Below are positions 24,847-34,309 of a stretch of 64,000 nt of DNA, in pieces (within the stretch, counting starts at the first letter, position 1; each line of letters begins with the position of its first letter). The notes beneath the pieces were generated by a model. That model searched no databases, had not been told where the DNA came from, and saw only the letters and a program-made list of their open reading frames with translations. A program made the position numbers and the translations under genes. The DNA is taken from assembly GCF_023715205.1 (NCBI RefSeq), contig NZ_JAMBNR010000006.1, positions 186,001-250,000 of the forward strand. Reading direction: 5' to 3'. The DNA comes from Mesobacillus maritimus. Its GTDB lineage: Bacteria > Bacillota > Bacilli > Bacillales > Cytobacillaceae.

Positions 24847-24849
24847 GTC

Positions 24850-24889
24850 AGAAGTCAGATGATTCTTATAGATCATCTGACTTCTTTTA
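24850..24889 (+). terminator. Terminator of the STAS operon
   Basis: AGAAGTCAGATGAT pairs perfectly with ATCATCTGACTTCT, followed by TTTAT. Confidence 0.85.
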
Positions 24890-24946
24890 TTTGAATAGAA
24901 ACAGCTTTTAAGCAAAAACTATCCATGATGAAATGGAGGTTTTTTT

Positions 24947-26275
24947 GTGAATCAGACAAATTATTGGAATCCGAATGACCTGACTTTCTGGGAGGCAAAA
25001 GGGAAGCGGGTTGCAAATCGGAATTTATGGATATCAATTGCCAACTTGATGATTGCTTTTAGTGTTTGGCAAATTTGGTCAATGCTTTCGCTCCAACTGA
25101 TTGATGCCGGCTTTCCTTATACAACCGAACAAGTTTATAATCTAGCAGCTATCCCTGCTCTAACAGGGGCAGTTGTCCGTTTTTTTTACTCGATAGGCGT
25201 AACCTATTTTGGAGGAAGGACATGGACATTTTTATCTTCATTAATCTTGTTAGTCCCTGTTCTTGGTGTCGGATGGGCACTGACAAATACGGATACACCT
25301 TATATAGTAATGATAATTTTAGCTGCGCTCTGTGGCCTTGGTGGAGGAAATTTTGCTTCATCGATGGCGGCAATTGGACATTTTTTTCCAAAAACACTTC
25401 AAGGGTCTGCACTTGGAATCAATGGGGGACTAGGAAATTTAGGTGTAAGTCTTGCGCAATTTCTAATCCCTATAGTGATTGTTTTTCCGATATTTGGAGC
25501 ACTTGGAGGAGAGCCGCAGACAATTGAAACTTCAAATGGAGTTACGCAAGTGTGGTTACAAAATGGAGCATTGATTTGGGCAATACCGATAGTCATTTTC
25601 TCTTTCCTTGCCTTATTTGGAATGGATAATTTGCCTTTAGAGAAACCAAAATTATCAAGTCAATTACAAGTCTTTCGCAGAAAGCATATGTACCTAATTA
25701 CAATCTTATATATTATGTCGTTTGGTTCTTTTATCGGTTATTCTGCAGCCTTTCCACTTCTATTAAAAGGGGAATTCCCACATATTAATACTGTCCAACT
25801 CGTTTTTATCGGTCCATTGTTAGGAGCAATTGGTCGGCCGGTGGGGGGATATTTAGCGGATAAATTCGGTGGAGCAAAGGTCTCATTAATAGATGTGGGA
25901 ATTATGATACTTGGGGTTCTAGGAGTAATCTTCTTTATCCAAGAATTGACTAATAGCTTTATTGGCTTTTTTCTTTCATTTTTATTGTTATTTGCTGCTG
26001 GTGGAATTGCCAATGGGTCAATTTTTACGATGTTCCCCCTAATTTTTGGCCCAGTTGAGTCTCCTGCGGCGATCGGCCTCGCTTCTGCTATTGGTGCTTT
26101 TGGAGGTTTTTTTATTCCAAGTCTATTCGGGTGGTCCATTGATGCTACAGGTAGCGTTGGCTTTGCATTAACGATATTTATTGGTTATTATATCCTCTGT
26201 GCTGGAATCATTTGGTTTTATTACACCCGTAAGAAAGCAGAAATTCCAATTGATCAGTTAACCAAAAAAAATTAG
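24947..26275 (+). CDS. narK: Nitrate/nitrite MFS transporter
   Basis: The 442-residue protein has twelve predicted helices and the two nitrate-signature motifs of the NNP family: GLGGGNFASSMAAIGHFFPK near residue 125 and GINGGLGNLGVSLAQF near 150, plus a late glycine-rich motif AAGGIANGSIFTMFP near 345. It imports nitrate and/or exports nitrite, matching the narGHJI operon 13 kb upstream. GTG start with TGGAGG seven bases before it. It is monocistronic with a terminator overlapping the stop. I see no Fnr box in its short leader. Confidence 0.93.
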   Translation: MNQTNYWNPNDLTFWEAKGKRVANRNLWISIANLMIAFSVWQIWSMLSLQLIDAGFPYTTEQVYNLAAIPALTGAVVRFFYSIGVTYFGGRTWTFLSSLILLVPVLGVGWALTNTDTPYIVMIILAALCGLGGGNFASSMAAIGHFFPKTLQGSALGINGGLGNLGVSLAQFLIPIVIVFPIFGALGGEPQTIETSNGVTQVWLQNGALIWAIPIVIFSFLALFGMDNLPLEKPKLSSQLQVFRRKHMYLITILYIMSFGSFIGYSAAFPLLLKGEFPHINTVQLVFIGPLLGAIGRPVGGYLADKFGGAKVSLIDVGIMILGVLGVIFFIQELTNSFIGFFLSFLLLFAAGGIANGSIFTMFPLIFGPVESPAAIGLASAIGAFGGFFIPSLFGWSIDATGSVGFALTIFIGYYILCAGIIWFYYTRKKAEIPIDQLTKKN

Positions 26276-26307
26276 CCTAATTCAAATGATTTAGGCTAAT
26301 TTTTTTT
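26264..26307 (+). terminator. Terminator of narK
   Basis: AAAAAAAATTAGCCTAA, containing the narK stop, pairs with TTAGGCTAATTTTTTTT. Confidence 0.9.
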
Positions 26308-26410
26308 GGGAATTAAAACTTCTCCCTTCGAAAAGCATTGTAATAAAGTGTACTTTTACATATAATTCAAAATAGAAAGAAAATTTGTAAAAGCTAAGGG
26401 GGGATTGGCT

Positions 26411-27871
26411 TTGGAAGCTTTTGTAAACAGTTTGAATAATGTTTTATGGAGTACACCGGTCATTTATATTTGTCTTGCGATAGGGTTATTATTTTCAGTT
26501 TTAACTAGGTTCTTACAAGTTAGGTATATTAAAGAAATGGTAAGGCTAATGTTTCAAGGAAAAAGCTCGGAGGCAGGTGTGTCCTCATTTCAAGCATTAT
26601 CGTTAGCTCTTTCCGGACGTGTAGGTACAGGAAACATCGCTGGAACAGCTACCGCGATTGCTATGGGAGGCCCGGGGGCTGTTTTTTGGATGTGGATGAT
26701 CGCTTTTATTGGAGCAGGAAGTGCCTTCGTTGAATCTACATTAGGTCAAATTTATAAGGTCAAACAGGACGGGGTTTATCGCGGAGGACCGGCGTATTAT
26801 ATTGAAAAGGGGATTGGGATAAAGTGGTTCGCGGTTCTGTTTGCGGTTGCTGCCTTGTTAGCAATGAGTTTGTTAATGCCTGGGATTCAGTCTAATTCAA
26901 TTGCCTTAGGGTTAGAAAATGCATTTGGAATTAGTCCCACTGTTACTGGAATCATTTTAGTCGTTTTATTAGGATTAATCATTTTTGGTGGGGTAAAACG
27001 TATCGCTAATGTAGCTATGTTTGCGGTTCCATTTATGGCAATTGGTTATATATTAGTTGCCTTAATTATTATTGCAATGAATATTACTGAGCTACCTTCA
27101 GTAATTTCGTTAATTTTTTCAAGTGCTTTCGGTGCAGATTCAATTTTTGGTGGGATCCTTGGTAGTGCGATTGCTTGGGGGGTAAAACGGGGGATTTATT
27201 CCAATGAAGCAGGTCAGGGAACAGGGCCGCATGCAGCAGCTGCCGCAGAAGTTTCTCACCCGGCAAAACAAGGGTTGGTTCAGGCATTCTCTGTATACAT
27301 CGATACATTATTTGTCTGTTCCGCTACAGCGTTTATGATTCTCTTTACAGGAGCCTTTAACGTTTATGGATCAGATGGTGAGACACCAATAGTCGAGAAC
27401 CTTTCTGGTGTGGAAGCTGGTCCAGGTTATACTCAGGCGGCTGTAGAATCAGCGATTCCAGGGTTTGGAGCAGGTTTTGTTGCCATTTCACTCTTATTCT
27501 TTGCTTTTACAACCATCATGGCATATTACTATATCGCTGAAACGAATATTGCTTTTTTAACTCGAGGAAGAAATAGTAAACCAGCTATGTTTATTTTAAA
27601 GATTGTCATACTAGCAGCTACATTCTATGGAGCTATCCGAACAGCAAGTCTTGCTTGGGCATTAGGAGATGTAGGCCTTGGATTAATGGTTTGGTTAAAC
27701 TTAATCGCTATCGTAATCCTTGCAAAGCCGGCGCTGATTGCGCTTAAAGATTATGAAGAACAAAAAAGACAAGGACTTGACCCAGTATTCAATTCTACTA
27801 AGTTAGGGATAAAAAATGCAGAATATTGGGAAGACGGTTATAAAACTGAGAAAGATAAAGAAGTTTCTTAA
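26411..27871 (+). CDS. Alanine/glycine:cation symporter (AGCS family)
   Basis: The 486-residue protein is an AGCS (AlsT/DagA) amino acid:sodium symporter with about eleven helices. Family signatures are FQALSLALSGRVGTGNIAGTATAIAMGGPGAVFWMW near residues 55-95 (read in segments), and GVKRGIYSNEAGQGTGPHAAAAA near 265. It imports alanine, glycine or a related amino acid with Na+; the exact substrate cannot be told. TTG 26411 is preferred over TTG 26405 because the latter touches the GGGGGG ribosome binding site. It has its own terminator. Confidence 0.92.
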   Translation: MEAFVNSLNNVLWSTPVIYICLAIGLLFSVLTRFLQVRYIKEMVRLMFQGKSSEAGVSSFQALSLALSGRVGTGNIAGTATAIAMGGPGAVFWMWMIAFIGAGSAFVESTLGQIYKVKQDGVYRGGPAYYIEKGIGIKWFAVLFAVAALLAMSLLMPGIQSNSIALGLENAFGISPTVTGIILVVLLGLIIFGGVKRIANVAMFAVPFMAIGYILVALIIIAMNITELPSVISLIFSSAFGADSIFGGILGSAIAWGVKRGIYSNEAGQGTGPHAAAAAEVSHPAKQGLVQAFSVYIDTLFVCSATAFMILFTGAFNVYGSDGETPIVENLSGVEAGPGYTQAAVESAIPGFGAGFVAISLLFFAFTTIMAYYYIAETNIAFLTRGRNSKPAMFILKIVILAATFYGAIRTASLAWALGDVGLGLMVWLNLIAIVILAKPALIALKDYEEQKRQGLDPVFNSTKLGIKNAEYWEDGYKTEKDKEVS

Positions 27872-27878
27872 GGGAATG

Positions 27879-27913
27879 CAGCAGCTAGGATTGAATCCTA
27901 GCTGTTGTTTTTT
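27879..27913 (+). terminator. Terminator of the AGCS symporter gene
   Basis: CAGCTAGGATT pairs with AATCCTAGCTG, followed by TTGTTTTTTTG. Confidence 0.85.
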
Positions 27914-28088
27914 TGTTCAAACTTTAATATTGAACAAAGTGCTTCAGTTACTTACTGAGTAAACCAACCTATGGCTACCTGAAAATGTACTTTAATCAAA
28001 ACAAAGCCTCCAACACAATAAAAACTTGAAACCTTTTTTTACTGCAAACGTTTATATAGATAGATAAGGTAGAAAGAGGATTAGATTA

Positions 28089-28649
28089 ATGAAATTACGT
28101 GGGAATTTAATGATTACGGTTTTACTAGCCATCGTGATCCTCATTTTATATATTCGGACAATTGGGAGTAGCTCAGTGACTCAAACTCAAGAACTACCAG
28201 AAGATTTACATCCGGAACTTGCCTATCAAGCTGATATTCTAATCGGGAAAGCTGCAGAAAATGGGATTCAAGTTGTGATTACGGATGGCTTCAGAAGTTT
28301 TCAGGAACAAGAAAACCTATATGCTAAAGGGAGAACAGTTGCTGGAAACGTTGTTACGAATGCTAATGCGGGTGAATCGTATCATAATTTTGGATTAGCC
28401 ATAGACTTTGCACTGAAAACCCCCGATGGCAAGATTATTTGGGACATGAAATATGATGGAAATAAGAATAATCAGGCAGATTGGATGGAAGTCGTTGCGG
28501 TTGCCAAGGAATTAGGGTTTGAATGGGGCGGAGACTGGATAGGGTTTAAGGATTATCCACATTTACAAATGGATTTCGGATTATCTATTCGCGAGTTACA
28601 AAAAGGGAAGAGGCCAGACGAGTCATTATTAACGGTGGAGAGTCAATAA
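28089..28649 (+). CDS. M15-family cell-wall peptidase, CwlK-like
   Basis: The 186-residue protein has an N-terminal membrane anchor or signal (residues 6-24) and a zinc DD/LD-peptidase domain. Zinc and catalytic motifs of the M15 family are visible: TDGFRSFQEQENLYAKG, SYHNFGLAIDFAL (His and Asp ligands) and WGGDWIGFKDYPHLQMDF (final His). It resembles CwlK, the L-alanyl-D-glutamate peptidase of B. subtilis, and should cleave peptidoglycan stem peptides outside the cell. A cre-like TGCAAACGTTTATA lies at 28043-28056, upstream of the start. Confidence 0.88.
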   Translation: MKLRGNLMITVLLAIVILILYIRTIGSSSVTQTQELPEDLHPELAYQADILIGKAAENGIQVVITDGFRSFQEQENLYAKGRTVAGNVVTNANAGESYHNFGLAIDFALKTPDGKIIWDMKYDGNKNNQADWMEVVAVAKELGFEWGGDWIGFKDYPHLQMDFGLSIRELQKGKRPDESLLTVESQ

Positions 28650-28653
28650 GTAA

Positions 28654-28683
28654 AGGAGACATTTATCCTGTCTCCCTTTTTTC
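28654..28683 (+). terminator. Terminator of the cwlK-like gene
   Basis: GGAGACA pairs with TGTCTCC, followed by CTTTTTT. Confidence 0.8.
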
Positions 28684-28715
28684 TGTCTTCCATCGATAAA
28701 TCTCTGAGTATTTTT

Positions 28716-28887
28716 AGGTACATAGTTGTTGTTGAAATCCCAAATTCGACTTTAACGCAATAGTAGTGATTTCGTACGTTTAAATTAAATTTGCAAGCTT
28801 TTCTCTCGTAAATAAGCTATTTTTTAGGATTACATTGCTCATTCATCCGAATTGATCTTCAAAAGAAACAAAGTATAAGAACTATGA
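28716..28887 (-). repeat. Dispersed intergenic element, copy R4 (inverted)
   Basis: On the plus strand it reads from the right end (AGTTGTTGTTGAAATCC, GACTTTAACG) to the left end (AAAAGAAACAAAGTATAAGA), so it is inserted opposite to R1-R3. Both termini are somewhat degraded. Confidence 0.7.
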
Positions 28888-29267
28888 CAAATACACCTCC
28901 ATATCCTGCACTTAAAATAACAATTTTCCTCTTAATCCTATTCTCAATAGTAAATATCATATTCTGAAATGAAAGAGATAGTACAATGCAAAACACAATA
29001 TCGCGAAAGAGAAAATTGTTACGATTTGATGAAGAAGGTATTTAAAAGTTAGGATACGAATTTTTCATGTTGGTTGTTAGGCTATTGTAAAAATACTTAA
29101 CAGTTGTTTGGTAAAAAAAGCCTTGTATAAAAGCATTCAATTTATGGAACAAAAGAAATACGAATGAAAACAAGCCTAGTTTGGGTAACCTGTTATAGGA
29201 GCAAATTTTGGAAAGATGGAGGGCCTTTTAAAAATTATCTTAATTTAAGAAAGGTGAAGAATTAAAC
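28888..29267 (+). other. AT-rich gap upstream of cphB
   Basis: These 380 bases hold no convincing gene, clear promoter pair or hairpin with a T-run. GAAAGGTGAAG just before cphB is its ribosome binding site. Confidence 0.4.
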
Positions 29268-30077
29268 ATGAGTCCAGGCAGATTGCTGATTATCGGAGGC
29301 AATGAAGAAAAATGTAAAACGGGTGAAATTCTTCACGCCTTTTTAGAACTATCAAAGGAAAGGCAAGGTGCGATTGGAATTTTACCTACTGCCTCTAGCA
29401 TTCCGGATGAGATAACTAAAGGATATATGGAAGTCTTTGAAAATCAGGGGGTAAAGGATATCGAGGTTATTGACGTCGATTCACGCCAAAAAGCAGATGA
29501 CCCAGCGATTCTAGAGACGGTTTCCAACCTTGGGTCATTGTTTATCACAGGTGGGGATCAGAAAAGATTGTCTGATTGTATTCGCAATACAAAACTTCAT
29601 ACCCTTCTATTGAATAAGTGGCAATCAGGATTGTTAATCGGTGGAACAAGTGCCGGGGCAACGATTATGGGAGAAGAAATGATTATTTATTCCGAGATGA
29701 AAAATAATGAAGAAGAACGACTGTTAATTGAGATGGGAAAAGGGTTTGGTTTTGAAAAAAAACTTCTAATAGATCAACATTTTTCACAGCGAGCGCGTTT
29801 TGGACGATTAATTACGGCAATTGCTGAGAATAATGATTTAGTTGGGATTGGCATCGATGAAAATACAGCCATTCTGGTTGAGGGAGACCAATTCGAGGTA
29901 ATTGGTGAGCATCAAGTTTTTGTGATTGATGGCAAGAACGGAAGTCTTGTGGATTTTGTAAGGTCTGAAAATGGGGGCGAAGAGTTAACCATTACAGACT
30001 TTAAACTTCATGCTCTGACAGATGGGTATTGTTTTAATTTATCCTCCCGGAAAATCATGAAAAGGAAAGAGGCATAG
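29268..30077 (+). CDS. cphB: Cyanophycinase
   Basis: The 269-residue enzyme is a serine peptidase of family S51 that degrades cyanophycin to beta-Asp-Arg dipeptides inside the cell. The nucleophile is in GGTSAGATIMG near residue 128; LLIIGGNEEK at the N-terminus, GILPTASS near 38, LFITGGDQKRL near 93, and DQHFSQRARFGRL near 168 are all typical. It lies two bases before cphA, so polymer breakdown and synthesis are encoded in one operon. GAAAGGTGAAG precedes the ATG. Confidence 0.95.
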   Translation: MSPGRLLIIGGNEEKCKTGEILHAFLELSKERQGAIGILPTASSIPDEITKGYMEVFENQGVKDIEVIDVDSRQKADDPAILETVSNLGSLFITGGDQKRLSDCIRNTKLHTLLLNKWQSGLLIGGTSAGATIMGEEMIIYSEMKNNEEERLLIEMGKGFGFEKKLLIDQHFSQRARFGRLITAIAENNDLVGIGIDENTAILVEGDQFEVIGEHQVFVIDGKNGSLVDFVRSENGGEELTITDFKLHALTDGYCFNLSSRKIMKRKEA

Positions 30078-30079
30078 TA

Positions 30080-32698
30080 ATGAAGATCATCCGAGTAAGA
30101 CATTTGAAGGGTCCAAATTACTTTAGTTATAAACCAATGATGTGGATTGAATTAGATATCGAGGAGTATGAATTTCAGCCATCTAATCAAATTGATGGCT
30201 TTCCTAAAGAGTTAATTCATCTACTTCCGGGACTGAAAAAGCATACATGTTCTACAGGTTATGAGGGAGGCTTTGTAGAGCGGCTAGAGGAAGGGACTTG
30301 GATGGGCCATATCCTTGAACATATGGCTATCGAGCTACAAATCATGGCAGGAATTGATGTTAAACATGGTAAAACCATCACAAGTAGACAAAAGGGAATA
30401 TATTATGTCGCTTATGAGTATAAGGAAGTTGAATCCGGTTTTTACGCTTTTAAAGCTGCTTTAGAAGTGGTTGATAAACTACTTAAGGGTGAAAAGAATC
30501 TATTGATTGAGTCCTATGTAAAAAAGGTATCCTCTTTGTATTACGAAAATAAACTAGGACCAAGCACCGAAGCGATTATGAAAGCAGCCCAATCGATGAG
30601 AATTCCAGTTGAACGTGTCGGAGAACATAGCTTTCTTCGTCTAGGACATGGTTCAAAACAAAAACATGTACAAGCGACAATTACCAGTCAAACTTCTTGT
30701 TTAGCAGTTGAAACAGCTTGCGATAAACAAGCAACAAAGGACCTGTTAGCTAGTTGTGGTCTACCTGTTCCACAGGGGGAAGTAGTCCAAACTAAAAAAG
30801 AAATCTTTTTAGCTGCGGACAAGCTTAAATTTCCTCTTGTCATTAAGCCGTTAAACGGACGACAAGGTCAGGGAGTTATTACGAATATTAAAGACAAAGA
30901 TGAGTTGTTTAATGTGGTCAATTGTATGGATAATCATGTGAAAGAGTTTATTTTAGAAAGATATTATGAAGGACATGATTATCGTCTTGTTATTATAGAC
31001 GGAACATTGGTTGCAGCCAGTCTAAGGCTTCCTCCTTTTGTGATTGGCAATGGACAAGATTCTATCCGCAGATTGATAGAGATTGAGAACGCCAATCCCT
31101 TACGTGGTGACGGGCATGAAAAGCCAATGACCAAAATACCTTTTAACTATACTGTTACCTGCTTTCTTGAGAAATTTGGATTAACTTTAGACTCAATTCC
31201 TCAAAAAGGTCAAATTGTCCAAGTTGTCGGCAATGCCAATTTATCCACCGGAGGACAGGCCATTGATGTTACGGATGAGGTACACCCAACCGTAAGAGAG
31301 ATAGCAGAAAGTGCCGCAAAGGCAATTAACTTAGATATTGCAGGTGTTGACTTTATTAGTCGCGATATCAGTAAGCCATTTGATGCTAAAACGTCTGCGA
31401 TTATAGAGGTGAACGCTGCACCAGGAATAAGAATGCATCATTTTCCAAGTAAAGGGAAAAGCAGGGATGTAGGAAAAGCCGTTGTAGAGTATTTGTTTAA
31501 GAGTCGTTCAGAAGCAACAATCCCGATTATTTCAGTTACAGGGACAAATGGAAAAACGACCACTACGAGAATGATAAAATACTTTCTGGAAAAAGAAGAC
31601 TTTACCGTAGGGATGACGAATTCAGATGGGGTGTATATTGGAGAACGTTGCATTGAAGAAGGGGATTGTAGCGGCCCCATTAGTGCGCGAAGCGTCCTGA
31701 GCAATCCGCAAGTTGATGCTGCGGTATTAGAGACAGCTAGGGGAGGAATTCTTCGCGAAGGTCTAGCTTTTCGTTATTGTGATGTTGGGGTTGTAACAAA
31801 TGTAGCGGAAGACCACTTAGGTCTCGACGGAATTGAAGAATTTGATCAATTAGTAAAATTAAAACGGCTCATTCCAGAGGTCGTAATAGAAGGCGGTTAT
31901 TGCATTTTAAATGCTGATGATTCAGATGTGGCAAACATGGCTTCCTATACAAAAGGAGAGGTTATTTTCACATCTCTAAGTGAGCAAAATCCTTTGATAC
32001 AAGATAAAATAAAGGAACAAGGAAAGGCTTGGTTTCTTCACAGCGATGGTTGGATTTATTACCTCCAAAATGGAAAACGAATCCGCTTTCTGCCTGTAAA
32101 AGATGTCCCAATTTCTTTTGGAGGATCAGCGAAACATAACGTCATGAATTTATTACAGGCGCTCGCATCAGCCTATTCCCAAGGGATTGATATTGAGATT
32201 TTAAAAGAGAAAGCAATATCATTTAATCCCGATTTTCACCATTCAAAGGGAAGATTTAACAAACTTGATATTGATGGTAGACAAATTATTATCGATTATG
32301 CCCACAATTGTGCTGGACTTAAAGCTGTTTTTGAAGCCGTGGAGGCAATGAAAACAGGAAGGGTCATAACGGTTCTCTCAGCACCTGGTGACCGGCTCGA
32401 TTCTGATATTATTCAACTAAGTGAAATTACAGCTAACAGTACCGATATAATGATTATTAAAGAAGATGCTGAGTTAAGGGGAAGAAAAACACTCGAAGTT
32501 CCAAATATGATGAAAAATGTAGCCCTAAAACGGTTAGCACCAGGATACATTCATGTTATCCCTAAAGAAGTTGAGGCATTTACAAAGGCCTGGGAACTAT
32601 CAAAAGCAGGTGATTTGTTGTTACTCGTATATGAGGATTTCTCTAAGGTAAAAGAATTTATTGAGAATTGTGTTCATGAGTCAAAGGTAGATAAATAA
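30080..32698 (+). CDS. cphA: Cyanophycin synthetase
   Basis: At 872 residues this is a full-length CphA, which makes cyanophycin (poly-aspartate with arginine side chains) from Asp, Arg and ATP. After an N-terminal domain (1-160), an ATP-grasp domain spans about 215-475 (FPLVIKPLNGRQGQGV, RLVIIDGTLVAASLRLPP, IIEVNAAPGIRMH). The C-terminal Mur-ligase-like domain has the P-loop TGTNGKTTTTR near residue 488, ETARGGILREGLAF near 555 and IDYAHNCAGL near 738. It follows cphB after two bases. The pair gives this spore former a nitrogen store; there is no cphI or second cphA nearby. Confidence 0.96.
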   Translation: MKIIRVRHLKGPNYFSYKPMMWIELDIEEYEFQPSNQIDGFPKELIHLLPGLKKHTCSTGYEGGFVERLEEGTWMGHILEHMAIELQIMAGIDVKHGKTITSRQKGIYYVAYEYKEVESGFYAFKAALEVVDKLLKGEKNLLIESYVKKVSSLYYENKLGPSTEAIMKAAQSMRIPVERVGEHSFLRLGHGSKQKHVQATITSQTSCLAVETACDKQATKDLLASCGLPVPQGEVVQTKKEIFLAADKLKFPLVIKPLNGRQGQGVITNIKDKDELFNVVNCMDNHVKEFILERYYEGHDYRLVIIDGTLVAASLRLPPFVIGNGQDSIRRLIEIENANPLRGDGHEKPMTKIPFNYTVTCFLEKFGLTLDSIPQKGQIVQVVGNANLSTGGQAIDVTDEVHPTVREIAESAAKAINLDIAGVDFISRDISKPFDAKTSAIIEVNAAPGIRMHHFPSKGKSRDVGKAVVEYLFKSRSEATIPIISVTGTNGKTTTTRMIKYFLEKEDFTVGMTNSDGVYIGERCIEEGDCSGPISARSVLSNPQVDAAVLETARGGILREGLAFRYCDVGVVTNVAEDHLGLDGIEEFDQLVKLKRLIPEVVIEGGYCILNADDSDVANMASYTKGEVIFTSLSEQNPLIQDKIKEQGKAWFLHSDGWIYYLQNGKRIRFLPVKDVPISFGGSAKHNVMNLLQALASAYSQGIDIEILKEKAISFNPDFHHSKGRFNKLDIDGRQIIIDYAHNCAGLKAVFEAVEAMKTGRVITVLSAPGDRLDSDIIQLSEITANSTDIMIIKEDAELRGRKTLEVPNMMKNVALKRLAPGYIHVIPKEVEAFTKAWELSKAGDLLLLVYEDFSKVKEFIENCVHESKVDK

Positions 32699-32712
32699 AT
32701 TTTTTTCTAATT

Positions 32713-32741
32713 ACTCAATCCGAAGAGGATTGAGTTTTTTC
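32713..32741 (+). terminator. Terminator of cphBA
   Basis: ACTCAATCC pairs with GGATTGAGT, followed by TTTTT. Confidence 0.85.
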
Positions 32742-32853
32742 TTCTGAAAAAGCAAAACCGGTCATAACATGGGGTTAATGAAGGATTTTCTTATTACTAT
32801 GGTTGTATCAATGGCTAGTTAAAATAGAGCCTAATGAAGAAAAGGAGGCCATA

Positions 32854-33573
32854 ATGATAAGCATCTCAACCCCAAATCCTGGGATAGCTGAGCAAAGTCT
32901 ACATGGGGTAAAAAGGGAAATTTATTTAAAACTGCAAGCAGCTCGGGAGTCATTTGTCTATAGTTCCCATAGAGAACTTGAGTTTGAATTATCGTTACGA
33001 GCGAATACAATTCAGGCTGCACTCGACCTTAATAAAAGTGGAGCTATTTTCACTTCCTTTCAATATTCAACTTTTAACTCAGCGTTTTGGGTAAGAAGTA
33101 GGAGTGGATACCTACTTAGACCAGACGTGCTGCCATCCCAAGCGATTCGTGATCTTTTTCAGAATGGGAAAATGTACGGTTTTGAGTGTTCAACCGCTAT
33201 GGTGATTGTTTTCTATAAAGCAGTCCTTGATTCGATTCGTGAATCCCATTTTAATTACCTATTTAATAACTTGCTTGTTTGGAATTGGAATAACGACCCT
33301 GATATGGAAATTATAACCAGAGTTGGGAGTGAGTTTATTCCTGGTGATGTGATTTATTTTAATAACCCGGACTTTCGAGAACCAATATGGCGAGGGGCGA
33401 ATGCGGTAGTTCTTGGAGGGAATCAGTATTATGCCCATGGAATTGGAATTAAAACAGTGGAAGACATGATCGCAGCCCTAAATACTTTGAGAAAAGAAAA
33501 CGCAACACAATCTGCTTATATGCTAAATCAACATAGTAGGCTGAATGTCCGATATTTATACCGCTTTTCATGA
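32854..33573 (+). CDS. tgl: Spore-coat protein-glutamine gamma-glutamyltransferase
   Basis: The 239-residue protein is the Bacillus Tgl transglutaminase, which cross-links lysine and glutamine side chains in spore coat proteins. The catalytic Cys is in KMYGFECSTAMVIVFYKA near residue 113; VLGGNQYYAHGIGIKT near 200 carries the catalytic-site His. Length agrees with the known enzyme (about 245 residues). ATG 32854 is chosen for AAAGGAGG seven bases upstream. Expression late in sporulation is expected from the family; I could not define a sigma-K promoter with confidence. Confidence 0.95.
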   Translation: MISISTPNPGIAEQSLHGVKREIYLKLQAARESFVYSSHRELEFELSLRANTIQAALDLNKSGAIFTSFQYSTFNSAFWVRSRSGYLLRPDVLPSQAIRDLFQNGKMYGFECSTAMVIVFYKAVLDSIRESHFNYLFNNLLVWNWNNDPDMEIITRVGSEFIPGDVIYFNNPDFREPIWRGANAVVLGGNQYYAHGIGIKTVEDMIAALNTLRKENATQSAYMLNQHSRLNVRYLYRFS

Positions 33574-33657
33574 ACGCGGATGAATGAAGTTTTGCTAAAT
33601 GGAACAAGTTGATTGGATTCTGAGCGTATTACAAAGTTTTGATAGCATCAGAAATAA

Positions 33658-33838
33658 GGGCTCTTTTCTCAAACAATGTTGCTTTTCTAAAGAAAGAATG
33701 ATTTAGCTATGATTCCATTCTAAATTCGTTTATAAGAGGAGAAAAGAGCTTACAGACTAAGCAGTATCGCAGAGAAAAGCTTACTTCTAGTTAAAATCGG
33801 CTTTAGGATTCTAACAACAAACTTTACGATAACAGCCT
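33658..33838 (+). repeat. Dispersed intergenic element, copy R5
   Basis: It opens GGGCTCTTTTCTCAAACAAT, contains AAAGAGCTTACAGACTAA, and ends ACAACAAACTTTACGATAACAGCCT. Its middle is nearly the same as that of R8 (GATTTAGC.ATGATTCCATTC), so these two are recent relatives. Confidence 0.85.
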
Positions 33839-33984
33839 AAATAAAAAGGCCCCATACGCAGCAGTTGTCAGGTCAAAATGTAAGTATGTACTAAAGATTG
33901 GGCACAATTTTTTTCCTCATTTCATTGCACAAAATGCCTAGCTTGAATAGGATATAGTGAAAATGAAAAAGGAGGTAGTTATGA

Positions 33985-34092
33985 ATGTCTGACGTACGCG
34001 GTGGATATGGGGCAGGATTTGCCTTAATCGTTGTTCTGTTCATTCTGTTGATTATAATTGGAGCTTCTTGGGGATACGGCGGATTTTATTAA
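33985..34092 (+). CDS. YjcZ-family sporulation miniprotein
   Basis: This 35-residue protein begins MSDVRGGYGAGFALIVVLF and continues as a hydrophobic helix ending in GYGGFY. The short Gly/Tyr-rich head followed by FALIVVLFILLIII is the hallmark of the YjcZ/SscA group of small spore-associated membrane proteins. AAAGGAGG lies ten bases before ATG 33985; an ATG at 33981 is in another frame and stops after three codons. It lies downstream of tgl, and a strong terminator follows at 34184. Confidence 0.85.
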   Translation: MSDVRGGYGAGFALIVVLFILLIIIGASWGYGGFY

Positions 34093-34183
34093 GAACATCT
34101 AGGTTAAAATAAAACTGGTAAACATATAAGTTGCTATAGAAACATATTGCTATGGAACATATCCGTGCGTAGCAACTAACAGG

Positions 34184-34211
34184 AAGTGCCCAATCAGCGG
34201 GCACTTTTTTA
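34184..34211 (+). terminator. Terminator of the yjcZ-like gene
   Basis: AAGTGCCC pairs with GGGCACTT, followed by TTTT. An outer hairpin GTTGCTA/TAGCAAC (34130-34177) lies just upstream. Confidence 0.8.
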
Positions 34212-34309
34212 GATTTAACTCCTAAGTTGTTACCTATCTAGAAGCGATGTAGTCTCTATAATATTAGTGGTATACTGGAAAATAAAATAGACACGGAGGC
34301 ATTGGAAGA

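Noticed and set aside
28885-28985. Minus-strand frame of about 33 codons with a hydrophobic end
   Set aside because: No ribosome binding site is seen and it runs into the R4 repeat; support is too weak.
34093-34309. T-box or other leader RNA before the AlaX-type gene
   Set aside because: The hairpins there end in a standard terminator for the upstream miniprotein gene, and no T-box sequence (TGGNACC) is present.
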